Positions 1-7,795 of a stretch of DNA of 64,000 bases are shown here, piece by piece (position 1 is the stretch's first letter; the number at the start of each line of letters is the position of its first letter). The notes below the pieces were generated by a model. It saw only the letters and a list, made by a program, of their open reading frames with translations. It had not been told where the DNA came from and did not search any database. The translations under genes and the position numbers were made by a program. The DNA comes from Arthrobacter sp. MA-N2 (lineage in GTDB: Bacteria; Actinomycetota; Actinomycetes; Actinomycetales; Micrococcaceae), in contig NZ_KI912155.1 of the NCBI RefSeq assembly GCF_000517125.1, positions 1,052,583 to 1,116,582 of the forward strand, written 5' to 3'.

Positions 1-60
1 AGGAGAAGCCAAATGATCGAGTTGCTTTTCACGGTAAATTCCTTAATGAACAGTAAATGG

Positions 61-777
61 TCAGGCGAGATCGCGCTTGAGAAATACCCAGAATCCCGTT
101 CCGAGCGCAAAAGCGAGCCACATAGCTGCTCCAGCAAGGGAATCCAACCTCAGGCTTCCCACCAGCTCTTGGTTCGCCCAAACCGAGAGCAAGTTCGGGA
201 AAAGGAAGTCGGCGAAGTGCCCCAGCTGACGGCCCACAGCTGTCGGCAAAACAAGGCTCAAGGGCACGACAAAGAGGCTCAGGAGATGGTTGCGGATGAG
301 GGAACCAATCGCGAAGCCCCACAGCGACCCCATGCCGGACACCCCGGCGAAGGCCACCACCACGTGGGTGCTGACATGCCAGCGGTCAACCCCCAGTTCC
401 CCTGCCAGCCCGAAAAGCACGCCAATGGTTGTACCCGCCACCAAGGCCGCGACGGTGGTGGAGGCCGCCCGCCCGGTGAATGCCGCGCCACGCTGGAACA
501 CCAGGATGCGCCGATGAAACGATCTCGTGTTGAAATCCGAGGTAAAGGAGAAAGAGCCCACCACGGCCGCTGCAGTAAGCATCAGCGACAACCCGGCGTC
601 CAGGAGAATTCGATCACCGCCTGTCATCGCATGGCCGCTTTCCTCTTCCGGTTCTATCGCCGCCGCCACCACAAGTCCACCGATCAGGCCGGCCACGAGC
701 AACGTACCGATGGCCGATCCTTTCCACAACCAGGGACGTCGCAGATCAGACAAGAAGGCAGGTGCATAGTTGAGCAA
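61..777 (-). CDS. ABC transporter permease (daptide exporter subunit)
   Basis: A 238-residue, strongly hydrophobic protein with about six membrane segments and no nucleotide-binding motif. It is the last gene of the minus-strand RiPP operon. Its frame begins with TTG directly after the TAA stop of the upstream permease (same frame, TAATTG), and no in-frame ATG lies near the N-terminus, so TTG is the likely start and translation is probably coupled. With the next permease and the ATPase at 1512-2222 it should form an ABC-2 type exporter, by context for the mature peptide or self-immunity. Substrate is inferred from the neighbourhood only. Confidence 0.75.
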   Translation of the reverse strand: MLNYAPAFLSDLRRPWLWKGSAIGTLLVAGLIGGLVVAAAIEPEEESGHAMTGGDRILLDAGLSLMLTAAAVVGSFSFTSDFNTRSFHRRILVFQRGAAFTGRAASTTVAALVAGTTIGVLFGLAGELGVDRWHVSTHVVVAFAGVSGMGSLWGFAIGSLIRNHLLSLFVVPLSLVLPTAVGRQLGHFADFLFPNLLSVWANQELVGSLRLDSLAGAAMWLAFALGTGFWVFLKRDLA

Positions 778-1515
778 TTAGGCCCCCCTTCTCCGCAGCG
801 TCCACATCGCAGCTGCTCCTGCGGCCGCCAACCATCCCAAGGCGACAAGGAAAGCGGGCAATGGTTCAAGAAGACCTTCAAGGGGCAAGGATGCGATACC
901 GGCCAAGGCTCCGGACGGTAGCCAGTGCGCGATTTCAGGAAAATTCGCCATGAGCGGCAATTCCAAGACGAGCGGAATCAACATGGTGACTATCGTCGTC
1001 GCATAGTAATGCCTGATGATCCAGCCCAGCGAACAGCCCCACAAACACCCGACCACTGACGCGACGATGACGCCGAGCAAAGCACGCAAGGACTCGCCAC
1101 CTACTAGGTCAGCGCGGACTTCCGGGGAGACGATGAGCGCGACGCTGCCGCTCCAGAGCGCCACGCCTGTTGCAGCGGTGAGGAGCCCAACAACCAACGA
1201 GGCAATGTACTTGGTTCCCACAAGATGCCTCGGCCCGGACATGGCCACGCTTCGTCGAAGAGTCCCGTAGTAAGCCTCCCGAGTGACGATGTAGCTTCCC
1301 GCGAACGTGGCAACGATGGTGATCGTCGCGGCGAGTCCCCAGAAGGTTTGGACGTTTTGGGTCAAGGAAAGCTTGGCCGAATTGTCCGGCCAGCCGAAGA
1401 AATTGGCGACAAACCACGGCACCAGCGCCGTGAATGCCAAAACGCCCAGGGCCGAGTAGCCGCTGAAGTACCTGAGCAGCTCCGCCCGGAGTCCGCCCGC
1501 GAAAGCCGGATTCAT
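778..1515 (-). CDS. ABC transporter permease (daptide exporter subunit)
   Basis: A 245-residue integral membrane protein with about six predicted helices, resembling ABC-2 type permeases of small-peptide exporters. Its ATG overlaps the stop of the ATPase gene (ATGA, 1512-1515), and its own stop abuts the next permease, so the three transporter genes are translationally coupled. The pair of unequal permeases with one ATPase is common in lantibiotic/RiPP export or immunity modules. The role in peptide export is inferred from position in the cluster. Confidence 0.78.
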   Translation of the reverse strand: MNPAFAGGLRAELLRYFSGYSALGVLAFTALVPWFVANFFGWPDNSAKLSLTQNVQTFWGLAATITIVATFAGSYIVTREAYYGTLRRSVAMSGPRHLVGTKYIASLVVGLLTAATGVALWSGSVALIVSPEVRADLVGGESLRALLGVIVASVVGCLWGCSLGWIIRHYYATTIVTMLIPLVLELPLMANFPEIAHWLPSGALAGIASLPLEGLLEPLPAFLVALGWLAAAGAAAMWTLRRRGA

Positions 1516-2222
1516 CGGACTCCCTCCAGAATCTTGAAATACGCGGCTTCCAGGCTCCCGCCGCCAACGGCCATGGCATTCTCAAGAGACCCGCGGAACA
1601 ACATCCGTCGCTTGAGGATGACCACTTCGTCGGCTATTTGTTCCAGCTCCGTCAACTGGTGGCTGGAGACCAGGACGCTCCCTCCGGAACTCGCGAAATC
1701 CCTCAGGAAGGACCTCAGCCATTGAATACCGTCGGGGTCCAGCCCATTGGCCGGTTCGTCGAGGACAAGGAGCTTGGGGCTGCCGATTATTGCCGAGGCG
1801 ATGCCTAGCCGCTGCCTCATCCCGAGGGAGTAGTCCCGGACTTTCCTTTTCCCGTGAGCCGTCAGATCGACCAGTTCCAGGACCCGATCGACGTTCTCGG
1901 GCGAGGTGCCGGCAGCGAGCTGACAAATCCGGAGGTGGCGGCGGCCGGTGAGGCCGGGTTCGATGTCCATTCCGTCCAGGTTCATTCCAACTTTGGTGGC
2001 CGGTTTTTGCAGGGTTCGATAGTCGACTCCAAAAACCGTCGCACGCCCGGATGTCGCCTCCAACAGGCCAGTCAGGCCCGCGAGCGCAGTACTCTTTCCG
2101 GCACCGTTAGGGCCGATCAGTCCCACAATCCGCCCAGCGGGGACCTCAAACGTCAGGTCTTCGACGGCGAAGCTTGTGCCGCGTTTCTTGCTGAACCGGT
2201 CGAAAGTCGCGTGGATTGTCAT
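1512..2222 (-). CDS. ABC transporter ATP-binding protein
   Basis: A 236-residue ABC ATPase that should energise the two permeases downstream. Walker A GPNGAGKST is at residues 37-45, the signature region SLGMRQR at 132-138, Walker B LLVLDEP at 151-157, and an H-loop histidine in SSHQL follows. Length fits a stand-alone ATPase of the multidrug/bacteriocin-export (CcmA-like) type. The start ATG overlaps the stop of the metalloprotease gene (ATGA, 2219-2222). Function as peptide exporter or immunity pump is inferred from context. Confidence 0.88.
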   Translation of the reverse strand: MTIHATFDRFSKKRGTSFAVEDLTFEVPAGRIVGLIGPNGAGKSTALAGLTGLLEATSGRATVFGVDYRTLQKPATKVGMNLDGMDIEPGLTGRRHLRICQLAAGTSPENVDRVLELVDLTAHGKRKVRDYSLGMRQRLGIASAIIGSPKLLVLDEPANGLDPDGIQWLRSFLRDFASSGGSVLVSSHQLTELEQIADEVVILKRRMLFRGSLENAMAVGGGSLEAAYFKILEGVR

Positions 2223-3916
2223 TGCATTCCTTTCCCGGAGTGGGTGATGGCTTGTCCGAATCCGTCAGGCCAGAGCGGAGAATTCGAGGCGGTACTCCAG
2301 AGCCACTCCCCCAGCCCGAGCACCCTCTTGCTGGTCACCTCGGCCCTTCCAGAGACCGGTAGATCGGCAGAACCTTCAAGGCACCCCTGGTAGGCCAGCA
2401 CGGGAACGTTCGTGCCGGGTAACGTCACCGGGAGGATGGTCTCCAGGGGTGCAGTGGAGTTCGACGGCGGCTCCGCCCCGATGGTTGCCCGTGCCAGTTC
2501 TTCGTGAACAACCATTCCCTGGGATTTCAAAGTCACCGCGTCCCCTGGCGCGATTGCTTGAACGGGCGATCCGTTGGGGGTTACGATCTTCAGTTCGCCG
2601 TTGCTATAGGTGTAACCGGCTACCACCACCGACGTCACCGGAATCGCGGTGAGAAGCCCGGCCGCGGCAGCAGTCCCAAGGAGCAGCAAAGCAATCCGCC
2701 GCCATGCCGGACTCCCCCTCCTTGAGGCCGAGCTCAAGAACCGGGTGACTCCTTTCGCCGCCACCACAAGCAAGAGACAAACAACCACAAACACCACGAT
2801 GTGCCCGGCGTATCCGAGCTGCAGAACAATTGGGATAAGTCTCTGGAAACCGATGACCATAAAGGCGATCCCCGATAGGAGGCTTGCGCCTCCGAACCAT
2901 GCGAAGAGGAATTGGCCTCGGGTATGGACACGTGAACCGAGAAGGCGGTGACTGACGACGTCGGCCAAGGCGGTGATCGATTTGCGCCGTAGGTGGGGAA
3001 TGTCGAGGGCTGACATCAACGCTATGTATCCGTCCATCTTGATAAACGGAAAGAGATTCAGGACGGCTATTGCATAGCAAATGATCCCGTACAGGGTTGC
3101 TGCGTCCCTCAGCGATGTCGCTGGCATCAGGCTTTGGACCGCCAGCGCCACGCTCCCCAGACCGAGATGAACGAGAGGTCCGGCCAGCGCAACCAGCACC
3201 CTCTGTTTGCGCGAACATAGTCGCCATCCGTCCGTCACGTCGCAAAAGAATGCCGGAGCGAGGTAGAACAGCATGATTCCGATACGCCGGGGCGTGCCAC
3301 CGAAATAGACGAGTGCCATTCCATGGCCGAGCTCGTGCAGCAAAGTGGAGGCGAACATCGCGACGGCGACGAACAGATAGGCCTCCAAGGGCAGTGGCGT
3401 TGCCAACACCCGCAAAAGATTTGGCCCCGCTGTCAAAGCGCCAACGATACCGCTGGCCACGAGAACAGCAGCTGCAGCGAGGGCACCTGGGCGAACCATG
3501 GCTGCAACCGCGGGACGGAGGACCTTGAGGAAGGGAGCGGGATTGAAGAGCGTAAGCTGCACGGTCAGAGGAGCCCGGAACTGGATTCGCCGCGTTTCTG
3601 CTCGGCTCCCGGTCACGTCGAAGACACCGGTGTGAACGAGTTGGCGGACAATCCCCCTGACATCATCGGCAGTCCATGGATTGCCGAGGTGGTGGGCTAC
3701 CTGGGCGGGGTCCTTCTTTCCGTCCAGGGCTCTGAGCACGTTGGCCACATCGTGCGAGACCCTGGCTTTGGGCACCCCGTTGATCGCCACGATCCATGGC
3801 CCGTCGGCCTGCAGGGGTTCATCAACGGATGCAGATGGGGCCAGCTGCACGGGCCACTGAACGGCCGTTCGCCTGTCTGAAGTTCTTGTCATGGTTGTTT
3901 CTCGAGCAGGGTTCAT
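2219..3916 (-). CDS. mpaP: Daptide biosynthesis intramembrane metalloprotease (MpaP-like, M50 family)
   Basis: A 565-residue polytopic membrane protein. Residues about 35-105 look like a PqqD/winged-helix peptide-recognition domain. The membrane part carries the site-2 protease zinc motif HELGH at 194-198 and the partner motif NLFPFIKMDG at 287-296, whose Asp is the usual third ligand. A soluble C-terminal domain of about 120 residues follows the last helices. In daptide clusters this family is proposed to remove the leader peptide. It is coupled by ATGA overlaps to YcaO upstream and the ABC ATPase downstream. A second in-frame ATG eight codons in is an alternative start. Confidence 0.82.
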   Translation of the reverse strand: MNPARETTMTRTSDRRTAVQWPVQLAPSASVDEPLQADGPWIVAINGVPKARVSHDVANVLRALDGKKDPAQVAHHLGNPWTADDVRGIVRQLVHTGVFDVTGSRAETRRIQFRAPLTVQLTLFNPAPFLKVLRPAVAAMVRPGALAAAAVLVASGIVGALTAGPNLLRVLATPLPLEAYLFVAVAMFASTLLHELGHGMALVYFGGTPRRIGIMLFYLAPAFFCDVTDGWRLCSRKQRVLVALAGPLVHLGLGSVALAVQSLMPATSLRDAATLYGIICYAIAVLNLFPFIKMDGYIALMSALDIPHLRRKSITALADVVSHRLLGSRVHTRGQFLFAWFGGASLLSGIAFMVIGFQRLIPIVLQLGYAGHIVVFVVVCLLLVVAAKGVTRFLSSASRRGSPAWRRIALLLLGTAAAAGLLTAIPVTSVVVAGYTYSNGELKIVTPNGSPVQAIAPGDAVTLKSQGMVVHEELARATIGAEPPSNSTAPLETILPVTLPGTNVPVLAYQGCLEGSADLPVSGRAEVTSKRVLGLGEWLWSTASNSPLWPDGFGQAITHSGKGMQ

Positions 3917-5160
3917 ATCAACGGATGAGGCGTTGAGGCGAACGCGGTCCGACTCGACGGCCCGTCAGGGCTGTTCGGAACGAAGTGCAGTCGCTTGGAT
4001 TCGTCCATCGTCAGGGGGAACGCACCTGGACAGATTGCCTTGCCCGCTTGCCAGCCGAGCGCTTGGATCGCTGACGGAAGCCTGTGGGTGAGGCTGACCC
4101 AGTGCGAGGTGATTCCTTTCCGATTCAGGTACCGCACCAAGTCGTCCACATCGGGCTCGGGGTGAGCACGGGGCAGCGGCGATTTCGAGAATGTCTGCAC
4201 CCATCCGCGGAGTTCATCGATGGCGGGACCCGTGGTCCAGAAGTCCGCCCTCGCTTCGTCGTTCGTCACCCCTGAATCGCCTGTGCCTGAGGAGGGAGAT
4301 CTGGCAAGGAGGAGTTCCCGGATTTGGAGCGCTTCCTGGAGGGCTCCCCGCAAGGCAGAAATGGGGTCGGAGGATGCCTTAAGGCCCACGGCACCGAACT
4401 GGCCATTCTCAGTGTCATCCAGAATTACACCCACTGCGGTCTCCAAGGGGCCGTCGTCGTTGGGGACAAAAGCGAGCGTGGCGTGGATCCCGGCGTCGAG
4501 GACTGTTCTGAGGAGCCTGGTGAACCTGAGGGTTGACGGATCACTGCGCAGGGACACAGGGATGTCTTTCATGGTGAACTCCTTGAGCGGTGTCCTCCGG
4601 CACCAGGCCCATAAGAAGGCATCCCGCTCAATGATTTCCGCGATTGCGGTGATCTTGGCGAAGCGTTCCGAGGGTCCTGCTGCCGCGCCGTTCGGGGATG
4701 GATCGAAGTACCGGGCGACGGGCGTTTCTTGAGGAATTCCGCGGGGGCTGTAATCCACCACCGGCGCCGGAATATGCGATTCATTCCCTGAAACCAAGTC
4801 CACTGCCCGGTACCACGGAATCTCGAAACCGAGGGCCGAGGCGTGTCCAAGTCCGGCTGACACGAAGTCAATCCGCTTTTCCTGACAGGGTGTGGTCACG
4901 AGGAGGTGTCCCGAATCGGGCGGCACCGGAACCAGCGCGAATCGCTCTACCGCTTCGCCGGCTCCCCTGGTGAGGGACCGCCGCCTGTTGGCGTCGAATG
5001 CTCCGACGGCGGAAGAGAACCCGGAGGAGTGTTCCGCGGTCCCCCGGTCATTGGCCAAATGCGCTACCGTGCGCCAAAGACCGACCTCGTTCGGGACGTA
5101 GACCCGCGCGTCGGAAACCAAGCCCAGGGAAGGATCCAAGGTCCGTGCTGGGTCGATCAT
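3913..5160 (-). CDS. YcaO-family cyclodehydratase/thioamidation-type protein
   Basis: A 415-residue YcaO-domain protein (421 residues if the upstream ATG at 5178 is used). I prefer 5160 because its ATG overlaps the methyltransferase stop as TGATG. ATP-site signatures are present: S-x6-E-x2-ER near residues 62-73, AEIIERD near 174-180, and the LQEALQIR block near 274-281. YcaO enzymes activate backbone amides with ATP to make azolines, thioamides or amidines. No partner (Ocin-ThiF, E1-like or TfuA) is in the window, and the three precursors contain no Cys, so the modification is unknown. It sits between MpaM and MpaP, which suggests it acts on the same peptides. Confidence 0.85.
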   Translation of the reverse strand: MIDPARTLDPSLGLVSDARVYVPNEVGLWRTVAHLANDRGTAEHSSGFSSAVGAFDANRRRSLTRGAGEAVERFALVPVPPDSGHLLVTTPCQEKRIDFVSAGLGHASALGFEIPWYRAVDLVSGNESHIPAPVVDYSPRGIPQETPVARYFDPSPNGAAAGPSERFAKITAIAEIIERDAFLWAWCRRTPLKEFTMKDIPVSLRSDPSTLRFTRLLRTVLDAGIHATLAFVPNDDGPLETAVGVILDDTENGQFGAVGLKASSDPISALRGALQEALQIRELLLARSPSSGTGDSGVTNDEARADFWTTGPAIDELRGWVQTFSKSPLPRAHPEPDVDDLVRYLNRKGITSHWVSLTHRLPSAIQALGWQAGKAICPGAFPLTMDESKRLHFVPNSPDGPSSRTAFASTPHPLI

Positions 5161-5984
5161 CACGTCCCGCACACCCACATTTCAACCCCGTTCAGCGAAC
5201 GGACCAGCGAGGGGATCCGAACAGCACGTCTTTCGCGAACGTGCAAACCCTCAGCGTTGAGTTCCGCTTCAATGACCTCATTGCGGACGTAAGCTATCTC
5301 GCTGGCATACGCGCTTGAGCGGTATGTCCTTCCTTCATCAAAATCGACCTTGATCATGGTCACATGCCGTGTTCCGTTGCCCGGATCCCGGCGTTCAATA
5401 GTGAACAGGATCGAGTTGCAGTCAAGCACCGAATATCCAGCCTTCGTTCCGCCCTGATCATGTGGCTGCTGCCCGGATTGCTCCGCGTCCAGGACCGTGA
5501 GCACAAAGCGGCCATCAGGGCTAAGGCGATCGCGCACTCGACGAAAGAGCTCCCGACGCTGCTCATGAGACAGAAGCGTTACCGAACTGGCTCCTAGGAC
5601 AATGCAGCCGAACTCATCATGAACATGAAGCCGGGACATGTCGGCTTCGATGACATCCACGGCGACCCCTTGAGGGTTAAAGGATCGGGTCGCGGCTCTT
5701 TCCCTCAGCATCTGCAGCATTTCCGGTGAAGAGTCAACGGCTGTCAACGGACGCCCCAGGGCGAGGAGTGCCCTGGTAATCCTGCCGGACCCTGCGGCCA
5801 ATTCGAGGATTGGTCCGGTCGTTTTCCTTGCGGCCCCCAGAATCTCAGGAAGCTCGGAAAGGTCAGCAGCAGTGATCTTGTCGTAAAGGCGGGAACCCTC
5901 AATGCCGTACAGGTCCTCAGGGGGATCCCCGTGACCGATGGCGCGCAGGATGTCGTCAGCAGTCTCGTTGCTTGCGTTTCTCAT
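5160..5984 (-). CDS. mpaM: Daptide-type RiPP biosynthesis methyltransferase (MpaM-like)
   Basis: A class I SAM-dependent methyltransferase of 274 residues, with motif I (ILELAAGSGRI) at about 59-69 and a post-motif-I acidic AVDSS at about 79. In daptide biosynthesis the methyltransferase dimethylates the new C-terminal amine. The start at 5984 is chosen over one at 6065 because the longer form would extend into the hairpin at 6021-6065 and the last precursor. It is the first gene after that hairpin, so it is probably expressed below the precursor level. Assignment to MpaM rests on family plus cluster context. Confidence 0.82.
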   Translation of the reverse strand: MRNASNETADDILRAIGHGDPPEDLYGIEGSRLYDKITAADLSELPEILGAARKTTGPILELAAGSGRITRALLALGRPLTAVDSSPEMLQMLRERAATRSFNPQGVAVDVIEADMSRLHVHDEFGCIVLGASSVTLLSHEQRRELFRRVRDRLSPDGRFVLTVLDAEQSGQQPHDQGGTKAGYSVLDCNSILFTIERRDPGNGTRHVTMIKVDFDEGRTYRSSAYASEIAYVRNEVIEAELNAEGLHVRERRAVRIPSLVRSLNGVEMWVCGT

Positions 5985-6020
5985 CAACTCGTACTCTCGG
6001 GAGGCACATGGGGGACGGGT

Positions 6021-6065
6021 GTGCGCGCGGGTGGCGAATATGAGCGCTTCCCCACCCGCGCGCAC
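6021..6065 (-). terminator. Hairpin between precursor genes and mpaM (candidate partial terminator)
   Basis: A perfect 14-bp inverted repeat (GTGCGCGCGGGTGG at 6021-6034 and its complement at 6052-6065) with a 17-nt loop lies 3 nt past the last precursor stop. It has no U-run on the minus-strand transcript. It may stabilise the precursor transcript 3' end or attenuate read-through. Confidence 0.7.
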
Positions 6066-6068
6066 GGA

Positions 6069-6206
6069 CTAGGTCGCGGCGATGCCAACGGCGATGCCGG
6101 CGATGATGATGACGTCACCGGCACGGATGTACCACGGAGTGTCGTCAGGTGTGTCGAGGTTCTCCAGTTCTTCAACGGTCAGTTGAAGGTTTGAGGTTGC
6201 AATCAT
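6069..6206 (-). CDS. Daptide-type precursor peptide 3
   Basis: A 45-residue precursor that starts after a strong ribosome-binding site (AAAGGAGGAG), so the longer 63-residue reading is rejected. The leader holds the block LQLTVEELENLDTPDD shared in form with the two other precursors. The core is hydrophobic and helix-forming and ends GIAVGIAAT with a terminal Thr, the residue known daptide enzymes convert to the C-terminal diamine. There is no Cys. It is the last of three tandem precursors, directly before the hairpin. Confidence 0.9.
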   Translation of the reverse strand: MIATSNLQLTVEELENLDTPDDTPWYIRAGDVIIIAGIAVGIAAT

Positions 6207-6260
6207 TTCTCCTCCTTTCAACGGTGTTTCTGGGCGTCGGATAGTTGGCTGTGCGTCCAT

Positions 6261-6386
6261 CTAGGTGATGCCGACGGCAATGGCGCCGATGGCCACACCT
6301 TGGGACACCCCGAGGAACCAATTGTTGAAGTCCGGTGTATCCATGGATTCGATTTCCTGGATGGAGATATTGAGCTGATCTTGCAT
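6261..6386 (-). CDS. Daptide-type precursor peptide 2
   Basis: A 41-residue ORF beginning MQDQLNISIQEIESMDTPD and ending GAIAVGIT followed by TAG. It shares the leader pattern L-x-[IV]-x-E-[LI]-E-x-[LMI]-[DE]-x-P-D with its neighbours and has a Gly/Ala/Ile/Val core with C-terminal Thr and no Cys. A GGGGGTG Shine-Dalgarno lies upstream. It is easily missed because it is short, but the three-fold repetition of pattern next to mpaB and mpaM makes it convincing. Confidence 0.9.
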   Translation of the reverse strand: MQDQLNISIQEIESMDTPDFNNWFLGVSQGVAIGAIAVGIT

Positions 6387-6432
6387 TGTGTTCACCCCCT
6401 TTTGTTTCGTTTGCCTCATTTGTCCCGCCGCA

Positions 6433-6576
6433 TCAGGTGATGGCGACGCCGAGTCCGACCAGAGAGAGCCCTACTGTGATTCCGTGGATACGTTCGCTCC
6501 AGTCGTCCGGAACTTCGATGCTTTCCAACTCCTGAATTTCAAGGTCCAGAAGCCTTGGTGCGCCGCTGCTGTTCAT
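6433..6576 (-). CDS. Daptide-type precursor peptide 1
   Basis: A 47-residue ORF with leader block LDLEIQELESIEVPDD and core GITVGLSLVGLGVAIT. It ends in Thr, has no Cys, and is preceded by a GGGGGTG ribosome-binding site at normal spacing. It begins only 4 nt after the mpaB stop, so precursors and enzymes are co-transcribed. Core length of roughly 20-25 residues and an amphipathic or hydrophobic helix fit membrane-active daptides. Confidence 0.9.
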   Translation of the reverse strand: MNSSGAPRLLDLEIQELESIEVPDDWSERIHGITVGLSLVGLGVAIT

Positions 6577-6580
6577 GTGT

Positions 6581-7795
6581 TCACCCCCTTTCCCTTACCA
6601 CTCGTTGGTGGCCCACTGGGCTTGGCAAGGCTCGCTGCATGTTGCTGGCTTTCCGGAGGACGCGCAGGATGTGGACCCCGTCGATTCCGTGCAGCATGGG
6701 TAACACCCGGCCCCAGCGGCTGACGGCCAGGTTGGCTGTTTTCATGGCAGTCCGTTCGCTCAGTTCATCGAGCCCGCGAACTCCCCATCGCCGCATCAGC
6801 TCCTTGATTCCACGGGCAGCATTGCGGCCGAGCGAGGGGTCAACACTCGCTACCGCGGACCACAGGGCGGCCAAACGATGGGGGTCGCCCCAGGCGGTGG
6901 CGCCGTTTTCAATCTCGTCCCATATCGCTTCAATGACAGTGGCGGTTGCGGTCATTTTCCGCACACCCGTCACGTACGCCAGTTCATTCGCGACGTACCA
7001 GTGTTTGGCCCCATACGGGTTGCGAGCGATGAGCGACCATCCGGTGTGGGTTTCCATGCTCAACCGAGCCGCAGCAAGCCGCAGCTCAGGGGAGTCTTCG
7101 CGCGTCAAGCGATTCCCCAACCGCACCATGCGCACCAGAACCGAGAGCGCGTCGTCGTCGAAAATACTCGGGGAACTGCCGATCAGCGTTCCGGCCACCC
7201 GGAGAAGCGCTTCGAGCAGCCCTTCGAGCACCAGCTGCCGCGGGAGGGTGGACAAATGGCCGGCATCAAGTACCGCGACGTCACCTGAAAGGTGACGTGA
7301 AGCAATCAGGTGGCGTCCGACGTCGGTGTCCAGACACGCTACAGCGCTGACTTCGGCGCCGGTTCCCACAGTGGACGGCATCAGAATGGTTCTGGGACGA
7401 GTATTTGGCTCGGCCCCGAAAGGCAGGACGATGAGGCCCGATCGCTTGGCGTGACGCGCCGCGAATTCAGCAAAACACCGATCGGCTGTGAAGAGCGCGG
7501 AGATTTTCACCGCGTCCAGGACGGAACCGCCCCCAAGTCCCACAACGGTGGTGAGGTCGTAGCCGCGGATAAACTCCTCAACAAGCCCTAGCGTCGTGAA
7601 AGAGACAGGCCGCGCGTCGAGCTCCAGGACCGGCATTCCCTTGAGATCCCCATTCAGGAGTCGATCCCGGTGTTCCGGGAGTGCGCGGTCCACAACAAGT
7701 CCGGTCCGCCCACGGATCAGAGTGCCGACATATCTGGCAGACGTTCCCTGATCGAGAATGACGCAGCGCGTGTTCCAGGTCCGGTCGGCGATCAT
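6581..7795 (-). CDS. mpaB: Daptide-type RiPP biosynthesis dehydrogenase (MpaB-like, Fe-ADH fold)
   Basis: A 404-residue protein of the iron-containing alcohol dehydrogenase fold: a nucleotide-binding GLGGGSVLDA stretch at 86-95, then an STVGTGAEVS block typical of the family. Daptide work assigns MpaB the oxidative decarboxylation of the C-terminal Thr to an aminoketone. The usual metal-site pattern (DALxHxxE, then HGxxH and PHG) is not apparent; the matching region reads EALLRVAG and AKHWYVAN. This suggests a changed active site. Its ATG overlaps the aminotransferase stop (7792-7795). Confidence 0.84.
   Translation of the reverse strand: MIADRTWNTRCVILDQGTSARYVGTLIRGRTGLVVDRALPEHRDRLLNGDLKGMPVLELDARPVSFTTLGLVEEFIRGYDLTTVVGLGGGSVLDAVKISALFTADRCFAEFAARHAKRSGLIVLPFGAEPNTRPRTILMPSTVGTGAEVSAVACLDTDVGRHLIASRHLSGDVAVLDAGHLSTLPRQLVLEGLLEALLRVAGTLIGSSPSIFDDDALSVLVRMVRLGNRLTREDSPELRLAAARLSMETHTGWSLIARNPYGAKHWYVANELAYVTGVRKMTATATVIEAIWDEIENGATAWGDPHRLAALWSAVASVDPSLGRNAARGIKELMRRWGVRGLDELSERTAMKTANLAVSRWGRVLPMLHGIDGVHILRVLRKASNMQRALPSPVGHQRVVRERG

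Noticed and set aside
6069..6260. 63-residue version of precursor 3
   Set aside because: The extra 18 residues overlap the RBS AAAGGAGGAG and the intergenic space after precursor 2; the 45-residue form matches the sibling precursors.
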